Part shown: one piece after another, positions 7,819 through 15,943 of the stretch
Layout: each line of letters begins with the position of its first letter
Numbering within the stretch: the stretch's first letter is position 1
Assembly: GCA_964491805.1 (NCBI GenBank)
Contig: CAZBGU010000003.1
Coordinates: 1-58,904 of the forward strand
Direction of reading: 5' to 3'
Source: UBA11704 sp964491805
Lineage (GTDB): Bacteria > Patescibacteriota > Minisyncoccia > Phycocordibacterales > UBA5272
Length of the DNA: 58,904 nucleotides
The notes under the pieces: generated by a model
The model's input: the letters and a program-made list of their open reading frames with translations, nothing else
What the model was told of the DNA's origin: nothing
The model's database searches: none
Translations under genes and position numbers: made by a program

Positions 7819-8379
7819 ATGTATACCCCAAAAGATTATTCACACATACTCGGCATAGAAGGATTAAGCGATACACTCCTTACAAATCACTTCACGCTCT
7901 ATCAAGGGTATGTTACTAACACTAACAAGCTTCTCGATACCATGAAAAACATGGAACCAGGAACTCCAGAGTATGCAGAGCTTCACCGAAGATTCGGATG
8001 GGAGTGGAACGGCATGCGACTTCATGAGCTGTACTTCGATAATATTGCAAAGCATGGTGTCCCGCTTAGTGATAGAATACTTCGACAGAAGATAGTTACA
8101 ACATGGGGAGCGTACGAACATTGGGAAAAAGAGTTCCGTGCGCTTGCTGCTATGAGAGGTATTGGATGGGTGGTGCTTGTGCATGATAAGAAAGACGGTA
8201 GACTTTTCAATATCTGGGTAGGGGAACACGATGAAGGATACCCTGCGGGCCTTACGCCTCTACTTGTTATGGACGTATTCGAACACTCTTTCATGGTTGA
8301 TTATGGTCTTAAACGTGCTGACTATATCAACGTGTTCATGAGTCATATTGACTGGCATACCGTCGAGGAACGTATCTAG
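7819..8379 (+). CDS. Superoxide dismutase (Fe/Mn family)
   Basis: A 186-residue enzyme that dismutates superoxide to oxygen and peroxide. The four metal ligands are visible: H24 (LTNHFTLYQG), H69 (NGMRLHELYF), D152 and H156 (MDVFEHSFMVDYG). The length is near the usual 190-200. Fe and Mn cannot be told apart with confidence. No signal peptide is seen, so it is cytoplasmic. Its presence suggests the cell meets oxygen. Confidence 0.9.
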   Translation: MYTPKDYSHILGIEGLSDTLLTNHFTLYQGYVTNTNKLLDTMKNMEPGTPEYAELHRRFGWEWNGMRLHELYFDNIAKHGVPLSDRILRQKIVTTWGAYEHWEKEFRALAAMRGIGWVVLVHDKKDGRLFNIWVGEHDEGYPAGLTPLLVMDVFEHSFMVDYGLKRADYINVFMSHIDWHTVEERI

Positions 8380-8401
8380 GTATCACCATACCACTAGTTG
8401 T

Positions 8402-8430
8402 AAAACGCCTGCCAAGAGAGCAGGCGTTTT
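8402..8430 (+). terminator. Terminator after superoxide dismutase
   Basis: The perfect 11-bp stem AAAACGCCTGC/GCAGGCGTTTT has a 7-base loop and is followed by ACTTTCT. Confidence 0.85.
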
Positions 8431-8485
8431 ACTTTCTACTTTTACGTCACATAATCATAGGTGGACGCATCGTACGATGCGCCCA

Positions 8486-8737
8486 TCAGAACCTGATAGA
8501 ATCCCAGTTAGGTTTTGTTCTTTTCCCTTTTTTGTTGATGAAGTCAATCAGAAGAGAACACGCAAGGATGAATAATGTTCCTCCAAGTGTGCTTAGTGCT
8601 GCTATTGTGATGACTACTTCGCTTGGAAGAAATAGGGAGGGAAAGAGAATGTAGTGCAGGGCGCCAATCAAGACGCAATTGACCATGAAGCAAATTGCAA
8701 AAAGCTCCATGTATGTTTTTAGTGAATGTGGTGCCAC
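8486..8737 (-). CDS. Small two-helix membrane protein, unknown
   Basis: An 83-residue protein with two hydrophobic segments (about residues 11-32 and 41-67) and a basic tail (KKGKRTK). The start is a GTG with GAGGAG eight bases upstream, one of the few good ribosome-binding sites in the window. A possible TTGACA lies further upstream on the minus strand near 8800. It resembles small CPR membrane proteins, but I recognise no family. Confidence 0.55.
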   Translation of the reverse strand: MAPHSLKTYMELFAICFMVNCVLIGALHYILFPSLFLPSEVVITIAALSTLGGTLFILACSLLIDFINKKGKRTKPNWDSIRF

Positions 8738-9072
8738 TTTTCAAGCTCCTCTCTACAAAAACAACTGAATCTGATTATTTTGGTATATATGGTGAAATTT
8801 GTCAACAGTTGTATCTTTTACATAACAAAGTCAACTTTGTCAAGTTGACTATTTTTCTCTATTTTGGCAATGTGTATAGGTATCCTGTTGTTCAGTTTTA
8901 TCTGCTTATCCACCACGATTGAACTCTGCTTTTCTGCTACACTGTAAGGATAGAAATTAGAAATTAGTAATTGGTTGTTTGTGGCTCGTTTTATTTTATT
9001 GAACATTTTATTGAAATTTGTATTTGTATTAGATAATGGCTACAAGTCATTATCTAACAGCTATCTATTACC
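8738..9072. other. 335-bp intergenic region between divergent genes
   Basis: AT-rich. It holds a perfect 9-bp hairpin at 8829-8850 (AGTCAACTT, TGTC, AAGTTGACT) followed by a T-rich stretch on the plus strand, and the clpB operator-like repeat at 9029-9057. No protein is credible. Confidence 0.6.
9011..9057 (+). promoter_or_regulatory. clpB promoter with CIRCE-like inverted repeat
   Basis: TTAGATAATG (9029-9038) and CATTATCTAA (9048-9057) are exact inverted repeats separated by nine bases. This is the geometry, and has the TTAG/CTAA ends, of the HrcA operator CIRCE (TTAGCACTC-N9-GAGTGCTAA), but the inner bases differ. TTGAAA at 9011-9016 and GATAAT at 9032-9037 (15-base spacer) could be the promoter, with the -10 box inside the left arm. 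A repressor bound here would block clpB. No hrcA is in the window. Confidence 0.55.
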
Positions 9073-11793
9073 ATGCCTCCATCATTTAATAACTTCACCA
9101 CAAAGGCCAAAGAGGTCATACGTCGTGCGCATGAACTTGCTATCGAACGAGGACAGAATCAGGTGAATCCGCTTCACTTGATGGGAGCACTTCTCACTCA
9201 AGAGGAGTCTCTTGTTCATGCAATACTCGAAAAGCTCGAGATTGATATTATGCATCTTACTGATAGCATAATCGATGCTATAGAAGTACCGGGGTCATCT
9301 GCAACCATGAGTCAGTCATACCAGATGTATCTTACACCTGAGCTTGCTCAGACGTTAGAGACATCGCTCAAAGTTGCACAATCGTTCAACGATGAATTTG
9401 TCTCGACTGAGCACCTCTTTCTTGCTCTCTTAGAGTCCACAGGTCATGTACGTGAGGTCCTTGCACGTTTCCGTATTGATAAAGATCAGGCGTACCATAT
9501 CCTTGAAGAACTTCGTACACAGAACATATCAGAAGCTCAAGGTCCAAAGAAGAATAAGGCTTTACAGAAGTACACACGTAACTTCACCGATCTAGCTCGT
9601 CAAGATAAGCTTGATCCGGTCATTGGTCGTGATACTGAGATAATGCGACTTATGCAAATTCTCTCTCGTCGCACCAAGAACAATCCAATTTTAATCGGTG
9701 AAGCAGGTACAGGTAAGACTGCCGTTGTTGAAGGTCTTGCTATTCGTATGGCAAAAGGAGATGTACCTGAAAGTCTAAAAGGGAAAGAACTTGTATCGCT
9801 TGATCTCGGTATGCTTATTGCTGGAACAAAATTCCGTGGAGAATTTGAGGAGCGTCTAAAGGCCATCATGAAAGAAATAGAGCGATCAGAGGGACAGTTC
9901 ATTCTCTTCATAGATGAAATACATACTATTGTAGGTGCTGGGGCAACAGAAGGATCAGCAGATGCTGCCAACCTCCTCAAGCCAGCACTCTCACGTGGAG
10001 AGCTTCGTGCTATAGGTGCAACGACACTTAAGGAATATCAGAAACACATCGAAAAGGACCCTGCACTTGCACGCCGTTTTCAGCCGGTCTTCGTCGAGGA
10101 ACCTAATGAGGTAGATGCACTTGCTATCCTTCGTGGGCTTAAGGAGAAATATGAACTATTTCATGGTGTGCGTATCACAGATGATGCCCTTGTGTCTGCT
10201 GTTAACCTTTCAACACGGTACATTACATCACGTTTTCTTCCTGATAAGGCGATAGACCTTATTGACGAAGCAGCGTCGTCACTTCGCATAGCTCTCGAGA
10301 ACAAACCTCCGGTTCTTGAGGATGCTCATCGTAAGATTATGCGTCTCGAGATTGAAAAAGAGGCGCTTGCCAAGGAACTAATTAGCGAGGACGACAAGGA
10401 GGATATCGAGTCTACAAAGAAGCGTATTGCGGTTATCGATGAAGAGATTGCAAATGTAAAAGAAAAAACTCGAGAACTTGAGCTTAAGTGGAAGAATGAA
10501 AAGAAGACACTTGCAGAAATAGGAGAAATCAAAAAGTCACTTGAATCACTTCGCACAGAAGCAGAGAATGCTGAACTTAGAGCAGATCTTACACGTGTTG
10601 CTGAGATACGATATGGACAGATTCCAGAACTTACACGAGAACTTAATGATCGTCTTGAACGATTGAAGAAACTTCAAAAGACACGACGTATTCTTAAAGA
10701 AGAAGTAACAGAAGAAGAAATTGCATCTGTTGTGGCGAGATGGACAGGTATTCCTGTTGTTCGCATGCTTGAGGAAGAAGAGGAAAAGCTTTCACGTATG
10801 GAAGAGGAGCTTGGAAAACGAGTTATTAGTCAACGTGATGCAATAGCAAAGATAAGTGGCGCCGTACGAAGAAGTCGTGCAGGAATTAATGACCCAGGTC
10901 GACCAATCGGTTCATTTATGTTCCTTGGTCCTACTGGTGTTGGTAAGACAGAACTCACTAAAGCACTTGCAGAGTTCATGTTTAATGATGAAAAAGCACT
11001 TATCAAGGTTGACATGAGTGAGTACATGGAGAAGCATAGTACAAGTAAACTCATCGGCTCTCCTCCAGGATATGTGGGATATGATGAATCAGGCCAGCTT
11101 ACTGAGGCGGTTCGTCATAGACCGTATGCGGTTATACTTTTTGATGAAGTTGAAAAGGCTCATCCGGAGGTGTTTAATCTCCTGCTTCAGGTTCTTGACG
11201 AAGGACGTCTTACTGATAGTAAGGGTCGTGTTGTTAATTTCAAGAACACAATTATTATTATGACATCTAACATCGGAAGCCAGTATATCCAAAAAATGGA
11301 ACAGATGGGATTTGCTCAGAATATTGTCGGTGGAGAATATACTCAAGTAAAGGACCGTGTGATGGACGCCGTTAAAGAGTTCTTTAAGCCAGAATTTCTT
11401 AACCGTCTCGATGAAACTATTATTTTTGATATCCTTTCAAAGGATGAGATCAAAGAAATTGTTGCACTTCAAATCGATATCCTTGCAAAGAGATTACTTG
11501 AAAAAGAGATAGTGCTTGAGGTGAAACCGGAGGCAATTGCATATATTGGCGAGAAGTCGTATGACCCTCATTATGGAGCTCGTCCAATTAAGAGATTTAT
11601 GCAAACTCATATTCTCAACAAAATTGCATCTCTTATGCTTATGAAGAAATTTGCAAAGGGCGGTGTAGCGGAAGTTTCACTTGATAAAAAAGGTGAGTTG
11701 GTGTTAGAGGCGAAGAAACCAAGGAAGATCCCTAGTCCGCTTAATGCTGAACTTCGTGAAATAAAAACAGAAGAACGCGGTAGTAAGAAATAG
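9073..11793 (+). CDS. clpB: ATP-dependent disaggregase ClpB
   Basis: A 906-residue Hsp100 chaperone that pulls proteins from aggregates, normally with DnaK. The Clp N-domain covers residues 1-145. AAA1 has Walker A GEAGTGKT at 209-216. A long Glu/Lys-rich coiled-coil middle domain follows at about 405-540, and VVARWTGIPV leads into AAA2 with Walker A GPTGVGKT at 619-626. The middle domain and the LIDEAASSLR junction fit ClpB rather than ClpC. It is slightly longer than the usual 860. It converges on folD, and no ClpP is nearby. Confidence 0.92.
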   Translation: MPPSFNNFTTKAKEVIRRAHELAIERGQNQVNPLHLMGALLTQEESLVHAILEKLEIDIMHLTDSIIDAIEVPGSSATMSQSYQMYLTPELAQTLETSLKVAQSFNDEFVSTEHLFLALLESTGHVREVLARFRIDKDQAYHILEELRTQNISEAQGPKKNKALQKYTRNFTDLARQDKLDPVIGRDTEIMRLMQILSRRTKNNPILIGEAGTGKTAVVEGLAIRMAKGDVPESLKGKELVSLDLGMLIAGTKFRGEFEERLKAIMKEIERSEGQFILFIDEIHTIVGAGATEGSADAANLLKPALSRGELRAIGATTLKEYQKHIEKDPALARRFQPVFVEEPNEVDALAILRGLKEKYELFHGVRITDDALVSAVNLSTRYITSRFLPDKAIDLIDEAASSLRIALENKPPVLEDAHRKIMRLEIEKEALAKELISEDDKEDIESTKKRIAVIDEEIANVKEKTRELELKWKNEKKTLAEIGEIKKSLESLRTEAENAELRADLTRVAEIRYGQIPELTRELNDRLERLKKLQKTRRILKEEVTEEEIASVVARWTGIPVVRMLEEEEEKLSRMEEELGKRVISQRDAIAKISGAVRRSRAGINDPGRPIGSFMFLGPTGVGKTELTKALAEFMFNDEKALIKVDMSEYMEKHSTSKLIGSPPGYVGYDESGQLTEAVRHRPYAVILFDEVEKAHPEVFNLLLQVLDEGRLTDSKGRVVNFKNTIIIMTSNIGSQYIQKMEQMGFAQNIVGGEYTQVKDRVMDAVKEFFKPEFLNRLDETIIFDILSKDEIKEIVALQIDILAKRLLEKEIVLEVKPEAIAYIGEKSYDPHYGARPIKRFMQTHILNKIASLMLMKKFAKGGVAEVSLDKKGELVLEAKKPRKIPSPLNAELREIKTEERGSKK

Positions 11794-11831
11794 TCACTGA
11801 ATTAATAGCGTTCAGACATATAGTTTGACAG

Positions 11832-11876
11832 AAAATCAAAAGTGCAACAATCTTCGGTTGTTACACTTTTGATTTT
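11832..11876. terminator. Terminator between clpB and folD
   Basis: The 19-base arms (11832-11850 and 11858-11876) pair with one mismatch around the loop TCTTCGG. Both strands carry AT-rich ends, so it may serve both converging genes. Confidence 0.8.
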
Positions 11877-11926
11877 ATTTAGTTTTTTCACGTCTCAGTT
11901 GTGTACGGTATGAAGTTATTTTAGTT

Positions 11927-12760
11927 CTAGTTGGTGTTTATTTCTTCCGCTTTATCGATGAGGTTCTTGAACAGGTATGCTACAGTAAGAGGTCCTACAC
12001 CACCCGGGACCGGGGTGAAGACAAGCGCAGTATCTGCACATCTTGGGTCACAGTCGCCAACCACGGCTCCCGATTGTTCACTTGTACCTGCGTCAATAAG
12101 TACAATATTGTTTTTGAAATACTCAGGTATAAGATTTCGTGGAGAGCCAGTGCCGGTGATTACGATATCGGCCTCATTGTAAAGTTTCCTACGTGTAGAC
12201 TCTTCAGTGTTGATATCTACAACCTGTGGTAGCACTCCTTGATGTATCAACCATGTTGTAACTGGTAGTCCAACGAGTTTGCCATATCCGACTAGTACCA
12301 CTTTCTTATTTTTGAGTTCTGATACCGTGTCTCGTAGAATGTGTGCCACCGCTCCAGCTACTGGTGGTATTGTCTTACCGTCTTTGACGAACGCATCCCA
12401 TGCGTCACTACTAAGTACGTCAACATCAAGATCTACCGGGATACTGTTTAGTACCGTCTGTGTATCTAGAGATAAAGGGAGAGGAAGCTGAATAATGGCA
12501 CCAGTGTAGTGCTTGTGCTTCAGTATCTCGTGTATTTTTTGTAGTAGCTCATCTTGCGTAGTTGATTCTTCGAAATTAAACTCACTTACTTCTACACCGA
12601 GAGATTCGCCGAACTTTCTTTTTATCTTTATGAATGATGCGACAGACGGATGTGATGATACTGATATAACAGCGAGCGATGGTTTGTTTGTAAGTTTTGT
12701 AATACGAAGATGCAGGTTGTCTTGAATATCTCTTGCTGCCTTTCTCCCGTCGTATATCAT
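11927..12760 (-). CDS. folD: Methylenetetrahydrofolate dehydrogenase/cyclohydrolase FolD
   Basis: A 277-residue bifunctional enzyme interconverting 5,10-methylene- and 10-formyl-THF. The catalytic lysine fits K47 in SFIKIKRK, and QLPLP (about 92-96) and the C-terminal PVPGGVGPLTVAYL are present. The tyrosine normally four residues before the lysine is phenylalanine here (F43), which is unusual because that Tyr helps bind folate. A TACACT box lies nine bases before the ATG. No other folate genes are near. Confidence 0.9.
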   Translation of the reverse strand: MIYDGRKAARDIQDNLHLRITKLTNKPSLAVISVSSHPSVASFIKIKRKFGESLGVEVSEFNFEESTTQDELLQKIHEILKHKHYTGAIIQLPLPLSLDTQTVLNSIPVDLDVDVLSSDAWDAFVKDGKTIPPVAGAVAHILRDTVSELKNKKVVLVGYGKLVGLPVTTWLIHQGVLPQVVDINTEESTRRKLYNEADIVITGTGSPRNLIPEYFKNNIVLIDAGTSEQSGAVVGDCDPRCADTALVFTPVPGGVGPLTVAYLFKNLIDKAEEINTN

Positions 12761-12816
12761 GATTCTCGTAGTGTAGCAGATCTTGCTCTATTTGTACGAT
12801 CTTACACCTTTCTCTT

Positions 12817-12845
12817 TTGCTTTGTTGGCGTTTTTTTGATACAAT
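12817..12845 (+). promoter_or_regulatory. tRNA-Tyr promoter
   Basis: TTGCTT (12817-12822), 17-base spacer, TACAAT (12840-12845), ending 18 bases before the tRNA 5' end. Confidence 0.6.
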
Positions 12846-12863
12846 GGCACATATTCCAAATAT

Positions 12864-12946
12864 GCGTCGGTCGTATAGTGGCAATTACAGGGGACTGTAA
12901 ATCCCCCGCTCATAGAGCTCCGCTGGTTCGAGTCCAGCCCGACGCA
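12864..12946 (+). tRNA. tRNA-Tyr (anticodon GTA)
   Basis: The acceptor GCGTCGG/CCGACGC pairs, with discriminator A12946. The anticodon arm GGGGA-CTGTAAA-TCCCC carries GTA. The long variable arm has a GCTC/GAGC stem, as expected for bacterial tRNA-Tyr, and the T-loop is TTCGAGT. CCA is not encoded. The last 18 bases plus four flanking bases (12929-12950) recur exactly at 16210-16231. Confidence 0.93.
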
Positions 12947-12960
12947 CAAAATAGTTTTCG

Positions 12961-12994
12961 CTAAAAATCTCTTGTAAAAGCAAGGGATTTTTAG
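12961..12994 (+). terminator. Terminator after tRNA-Tyr
   Basis: CTAAAAATCTCTTG pairs with CAAGGGATTTTTAG around a 6-base loop, with one mismatch in the 14-bp stem and a TTTTT run near the 3' side. Confidence 0.75.
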
Positions 12995-13008
12995 TTCTAA
13001 TAAAACAC

Positions 13009-13037
13009 TTGACATATTTTTAATTTTTTCCTATATA
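13009..13037 (+). promoter_or_regulatory. Promoter of the hsp20-groES-groEL block
   Basis: TTGACA (13009-13014), 17-base spacer, TATATA (13032-13037). The leader has a small hairpin (ATCCTC/GAGGAT) that hides a strong AAAGGAGG at 13054-13061. A start-stop codon pair ATG-TAA follows directly (13062-13067), and the first gene starts 35 bases downstream. No classical CIRCE is seen. Confidence 0.7.
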
Positions 13038-13095
13038 TAAAATATCCTCAAACAAAGGAGGATGTAAATTAAAAAGTAACTGTTTTTTGATTTAT

Positions 13096-13446
13096 ATGAA
13101 AAATAAGTTTAAAAAATATATATCTCTATTGTTCATAATAGGTGCTATTATTTTTCCTACTAATTTCATATTTGCTCAAGAAAACAATAAACCCGTCATA
13201 GAAACAAATACTTTTCCTGGAGGGGCAAGTGTGAAAGTTATCTTCCCAGATAATTTCTCAGGAAAAGTATTTACAAGTTGTATAAACGGTAAATGTACAT
13301 CTACAAGTTCTCCAATGACAGATAAGGATGTAAAAGATATAAAAAATAGAATTGAAAAACAAAGAATAGAAATGGAGAATTTCTTCAAGCAGCAACAAAA
13401 GTTGTTTGATGAGATGTTTAATGATACTTGGATATGGAATTGGTAA
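13096..13446 (+). CDS. Secreted or membrane-anchored small protein, unknown
   Basis: A 116-residue protein from MKNKFKKYIS, with basic start, hydrophobic core and a likely signal cleavage after FAQ near residue 29. Two cysteines in CINGKC could form a disulfide. The C-terminal 45 residues are a charged helix with Gln/Lys/Glu heptads ending in Trp-rich WIWNW. I recognise no family. It is the first gene of an AT-rich unit with hsp20, groES and groEL, so an envelope-stress or folding role is possible but unproven. A TTG at 13087 is a weaker start. Confidence 0.65.
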   Translation: MKNKFKKYISLLFIIGAIIFPTNFIFAQENNKPVIETNTFPGGASVKVIFPDNFSGKVFTSCINGKCTSTSSPMTDKDVKDIKNRIEKQRIEMENFFKQQQKLFDEMFNDTWIWNW

Positions 13447-13479
13447 TTATTAATTAAGTAACGTTAACTAATAAAAACT

Positions 13480-13893
13480 ATGTCACTAATAAAATGGGAA
13501 CCATTCGGTCAGATTGATGATTTCTTCGCTGATTTTTCTCGTATGCCATTTAACAAAATAGGGTCAGATCTTGCTGTTGATGTATATGAGAAAGATGGCA
13601 GTGTGATTGCAGAAATGAATATACCAGGGATTAATCCTGAAAATATTAATGTGTCAATAGAAGATAATTATCTTCGTGTTTCTGGTTCACATGAAGAAGA
13701 AAAAGAAGATAAAAATAAACATTATTACAGTAAAGAAATTAGACGCGGATCTTTTGAGCGTATAGTTTCGCTTCCTTCATCTGTTAAGCGTGATGGAGTG
13801 GAAGCTGAATACCACAACGGAAGATTAAGCATAACCATGCCAAAAGCAGAAGAAACAAAAGATCATAAAATTACTGTAAAAGTTAGAAAGTAA
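13480..13893 (+). CDS. Small heat-shock protein Hsp20
   Basis: A 137-residue holdase with an alpha-crystallin domain from about residue 38 to 128. The features are VDVYEKDGSVIAEMNIPGI, then the VSGSHEEEKE strand-loop and the conserved AEYHNGRLSITMPK (the usual A-x-x-x-N-G-x-L motif is E-Y-H-N-G-R-L here). The N-terminal arm is short. It lies 33 bp after the secreted-protein gene and 75 bp before groES. As a holdase it would pass clients to GroEL or ClpB. Confidence 0.92.
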   Translation: MSLIKWEPFGQIDDFFADFSRMPFNKIGSDLAVDVYEKDGSVIAEMNIPGINPENINVSIEDNYLRVSGSHEEEKEDKNKHYYSKEIRRGSFERIVSLPSSVKRDGVEAEYHNGRLSITMPKAEETKDHKITVKVRK

Positions 13894-13903
13894 ATTAAAT
13901 AGT

Positions 13904-13939
13904 ACAAAACAAAGGCACATTTTTGTGTTTTTGTTTTGT
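13904..13939 (+). terminator. Hairpin between hsp20 and groES
   Basis: The 16-base arms (13904-13919 and 13924-13939) pair with two mismatches around TTTT. The 3' arm is T-rich, so it may terminate or attenuate transcription from the upstream promoter and set hsp20 and groES levels apart. Confidence 0.6.
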
Positions 13940-13963
13940 GTATTTAGAAAATTTAATTATAGA
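13936..13963 (+). promoter_or_regulatory. Possible groES promoter
   Basis: TTGTGT (13936-13941), 16-base spacer, TATAGA (13958-13963), five bases before the groES ATG. This would give a leaderless groESL mRNA. Confidence 0.45.
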
Positions 13964-13968
13964 CACAT

Positions 13969-14268
13969 ATGCTAAAAATAAATCTACTTAATAATAAAGT
14001 GCTTATTAAACCAATAGAAAAAAACACTACAACAAACTCAGGGTTTATTCTTCCAGAAGATAATAAGGAGGACAAAATAAGGGAAGGAGAAATTGTTGCT
14101 GTAGGTAATGGATCTCGTAATGATAAAGGGGAAAGGGTTAAGTTGGATGTAGAGGTTGGTCAAAAAATTGTATATGAACATTCTAGTTACAGTACCCATG
14201 AGATAGAGTTTGAAAAAGGGAAGTATTTAATTATTAGTGAAAATGACATTATTGGAATCTTAAAATAG
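13969..14268 (+). CDS. groES: Co-chaperonin GroES
   Basis: A 99-residue Hsp10 that forms the heptameric lid of GroEL. NKVLIKPIEKN opens the fold. The mobile loop (about residues 17-30) includes TTTNSGFILPEDNKEDK, and GEIVAVGNG and the C-terminal IISENDIIGIL follow. It is 11 bp upstream of groEL. The GC content is low, like the rest of this block. Confidence 0.94.
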   Translation: MLKINLLNNKVLIKPIEKNTTTNSGFILPEDNKEDKIREGEIVAVGNGSRNDKGERVKLDVEVGQKIVYEHSSYSTHEIEFEKGKYLIISENDIIGILK

Positions 14269-14279
14269 AACTATATAGT

Positions 14280-15896
14280 ATGGCAAAGGAAATTCTTTAT
14301 GGAGCTGATGCTCGTAAGCAAATTAAATTAGGTGTTGATATTGTTGCAAACACTGTAAAAAAGACACTTGGTCCAAAAGGTAGGTCGGTGGTGCTTGCAA
14401 AATCATATGGAGGACCACATATTACAAATGATGGTGTATCTATTGCAAAAGAAATAGAGCTTTCTGACAAAGCTAAGAATATTGGGGTGCAACTTGTAAA
14501 AGAAGTTGCAACAAAAACAGTAGACCAAGCAGGTGATGGTACAACAACAGCAACCGTCCTTACTCAATCAATCCTTGATGAAGGAATTAGACTTGTTGAA
14601 AGCGGGGCTAATCCTCTTGGGATTAAACAAGGTATCAAAAAAGGTGTTGATGCAATGATAGAAGAACTTAAATCTAAAGCAAAGACTATCACAACCAAAG
14701 AAGACATACGTCGTGTTGCATACATATCATCTCAAGATGATGCAATAGCTGATGCTCTTGCGGAAATATACAACAAGATAGGTAAAGATGGTGTTCTTAC
14801 TATTGAAGATGGACAAACATTTGGAGTTAACACTCGTTATGTTGATGGTATGGTCTTTGATAAAGGATTTATATCTCCTTACTTTATTACTGATCCAGAA
14901 AAACAAGAAGCCTCCATTACTAGTCCTTATATACTTATCACCGATCAAAAAATAAGCAATGTTAAGCAAGATCTTCTCCCTATTATTGAAAAGATATTAG
15001 AGTCTGGGAAAAAGGATATAGTAATTATTGCAGAAGATATAGAAGGGGAAGCACTCACAACACTTGTACTTAATAGACTAAAAGGTGTTCTTAATGTGAT
15101 CGCTGTTAAAGCACCTGGATATGGCGATCACAAGAAAGCCATGCTTGATGATATTGCGACACTTACTGGTGGAACACTAATTACAGGCGATCTTGGCAAA
15201 ACTTTAGAAAAGGTAACACTTGCTGATCTTGGTAGTGCAAAGAAGGTTATTGTTCGTAAAGATGAAACCGTAATAGTTGATGGTAAAGGAGAAAAGAAGG
15301 CAATAGAAGAAAAAATTTCTCTTATTAAAAGTCAACTTACAAATGTAAAAAATGACTTTGAAAAAACAAAATTAAATGAACGCATTGCTAAACTAAGTGG
15401 AGGAGTTGCTATCCTTGAGGTTGGGTCTGCAACAGAAACAGAACAAAAGACTCTTAAAGATGCAATCGATGATGCAAAGTCTGCTGTAAAAGCAGCTCTT
15501 GAGGAAGGAATCGTTTCAGGTGGCGGTGTTGCTCTTGTTGAATCTCGTGAAGTACTTAAAAAACTTGATGGCAATAAAGAAGAGAAAATTGGCATTGATC
15601 TTCTTTATAAGGCAGTTGAAATGCCACTTAAACAAATTGCAGAGAATGCTGGTAAAAATGGAGATATTGTTCTTATGGAAAAAATGTCTAAAGCTAAAGG
15701 GGTTGGGTATGATGCAAAAGGAGATACTTTTGTCGATATGATAGAAGCTGGAATTATTGATCCAGTTAAAGTGTGTCGTATGGCTCTTGAAAGCGCAGCT
15801 TCAGTTTGTGAGGTGGCGCTTACTACAGAAGCTTTGGTAATAGATGAAGCTAAAGAAAAGGAATTAAATAAAAACTCTATGGATGAACAATACTAA
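14280..15896 (+). CDS. groEL: Chaperonin GroEL
   Basis: A 538-residue Hsp60 with the expected equatorial, intermediate and apical regions: TLGPKGRSVVL near residue 30, DGTTTATVLTQSI near 85-97, and the ATPase aspartate region near the C-terminus (GIIDPVKVCRMALESAASV). The C-terminal tail ends NKNSMDEQY and lacks the Gly-Gly-Met repeats of E. coli GroEL. A sampled 60-base line is about 33% GC, against about 45% for a line of clpB. The gene ends the block bounded by the tRNA-Tyr end repeats. Confidence 0.96.
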   Translation: MAKEILYGADARKQIKLGVDIVANTVKKTLGPKGRSVVLAKSYGGPHITNDGVSIAKEIELSDKAKNIGVQLVKEVATKTVDQAGDGTTTATVLTQSILDEGIRLVESGANPLGIKQGIKKGVDAMIEELKSKAKTITTKEDIRRVAYISSQDDAIADALAEIYNKIGKDGVLTIEDGQTFGVNTRYVDGMVFDKGFISPYFITDPEKQEASITSPYILITDQKISNVKQDLLPIIEKILESGKKDIVIIAEDIEGEALTTLVLNRLKGVLNVIAVKAPGYGDHKKAMLDDIATLTGGTLITGDLGKTLEKVTLADLGSAKKVIVRKDETVIVDGKGEKKAIEEKISLIKSQLTNVKNDFEKTKLNERIAKLSGGVAILEVGSATETEQKTLKDAIDDAKSAVKAALEEGIVSGGGVALVESREVLKKLDGNKEEKIGIDLLYKAVEMPLKQIAENAGKNGDIVLMEKMSKAKGVGYDAKGDTFVDMIEAGIIDPVKVCRMALESAASVCEVALTTEALVIDEAKEKELNKNSMDEQY

Positions 15897-15911
15897 AATG
15901 ATTGTTTACTA

Positions 15912-15943
15912 AAATTAACCTCCTATTAATAGGAGGTTAATTT
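15912..15943. terminator. Perfect 32-bp palindromic terminator after groEL
   Basis: The 16-base arms are exact reverse complements with no spacer, giving a hairpin with AAATTAACC at its base and TTAATTT on the 3' side. Confidence 0.8.
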
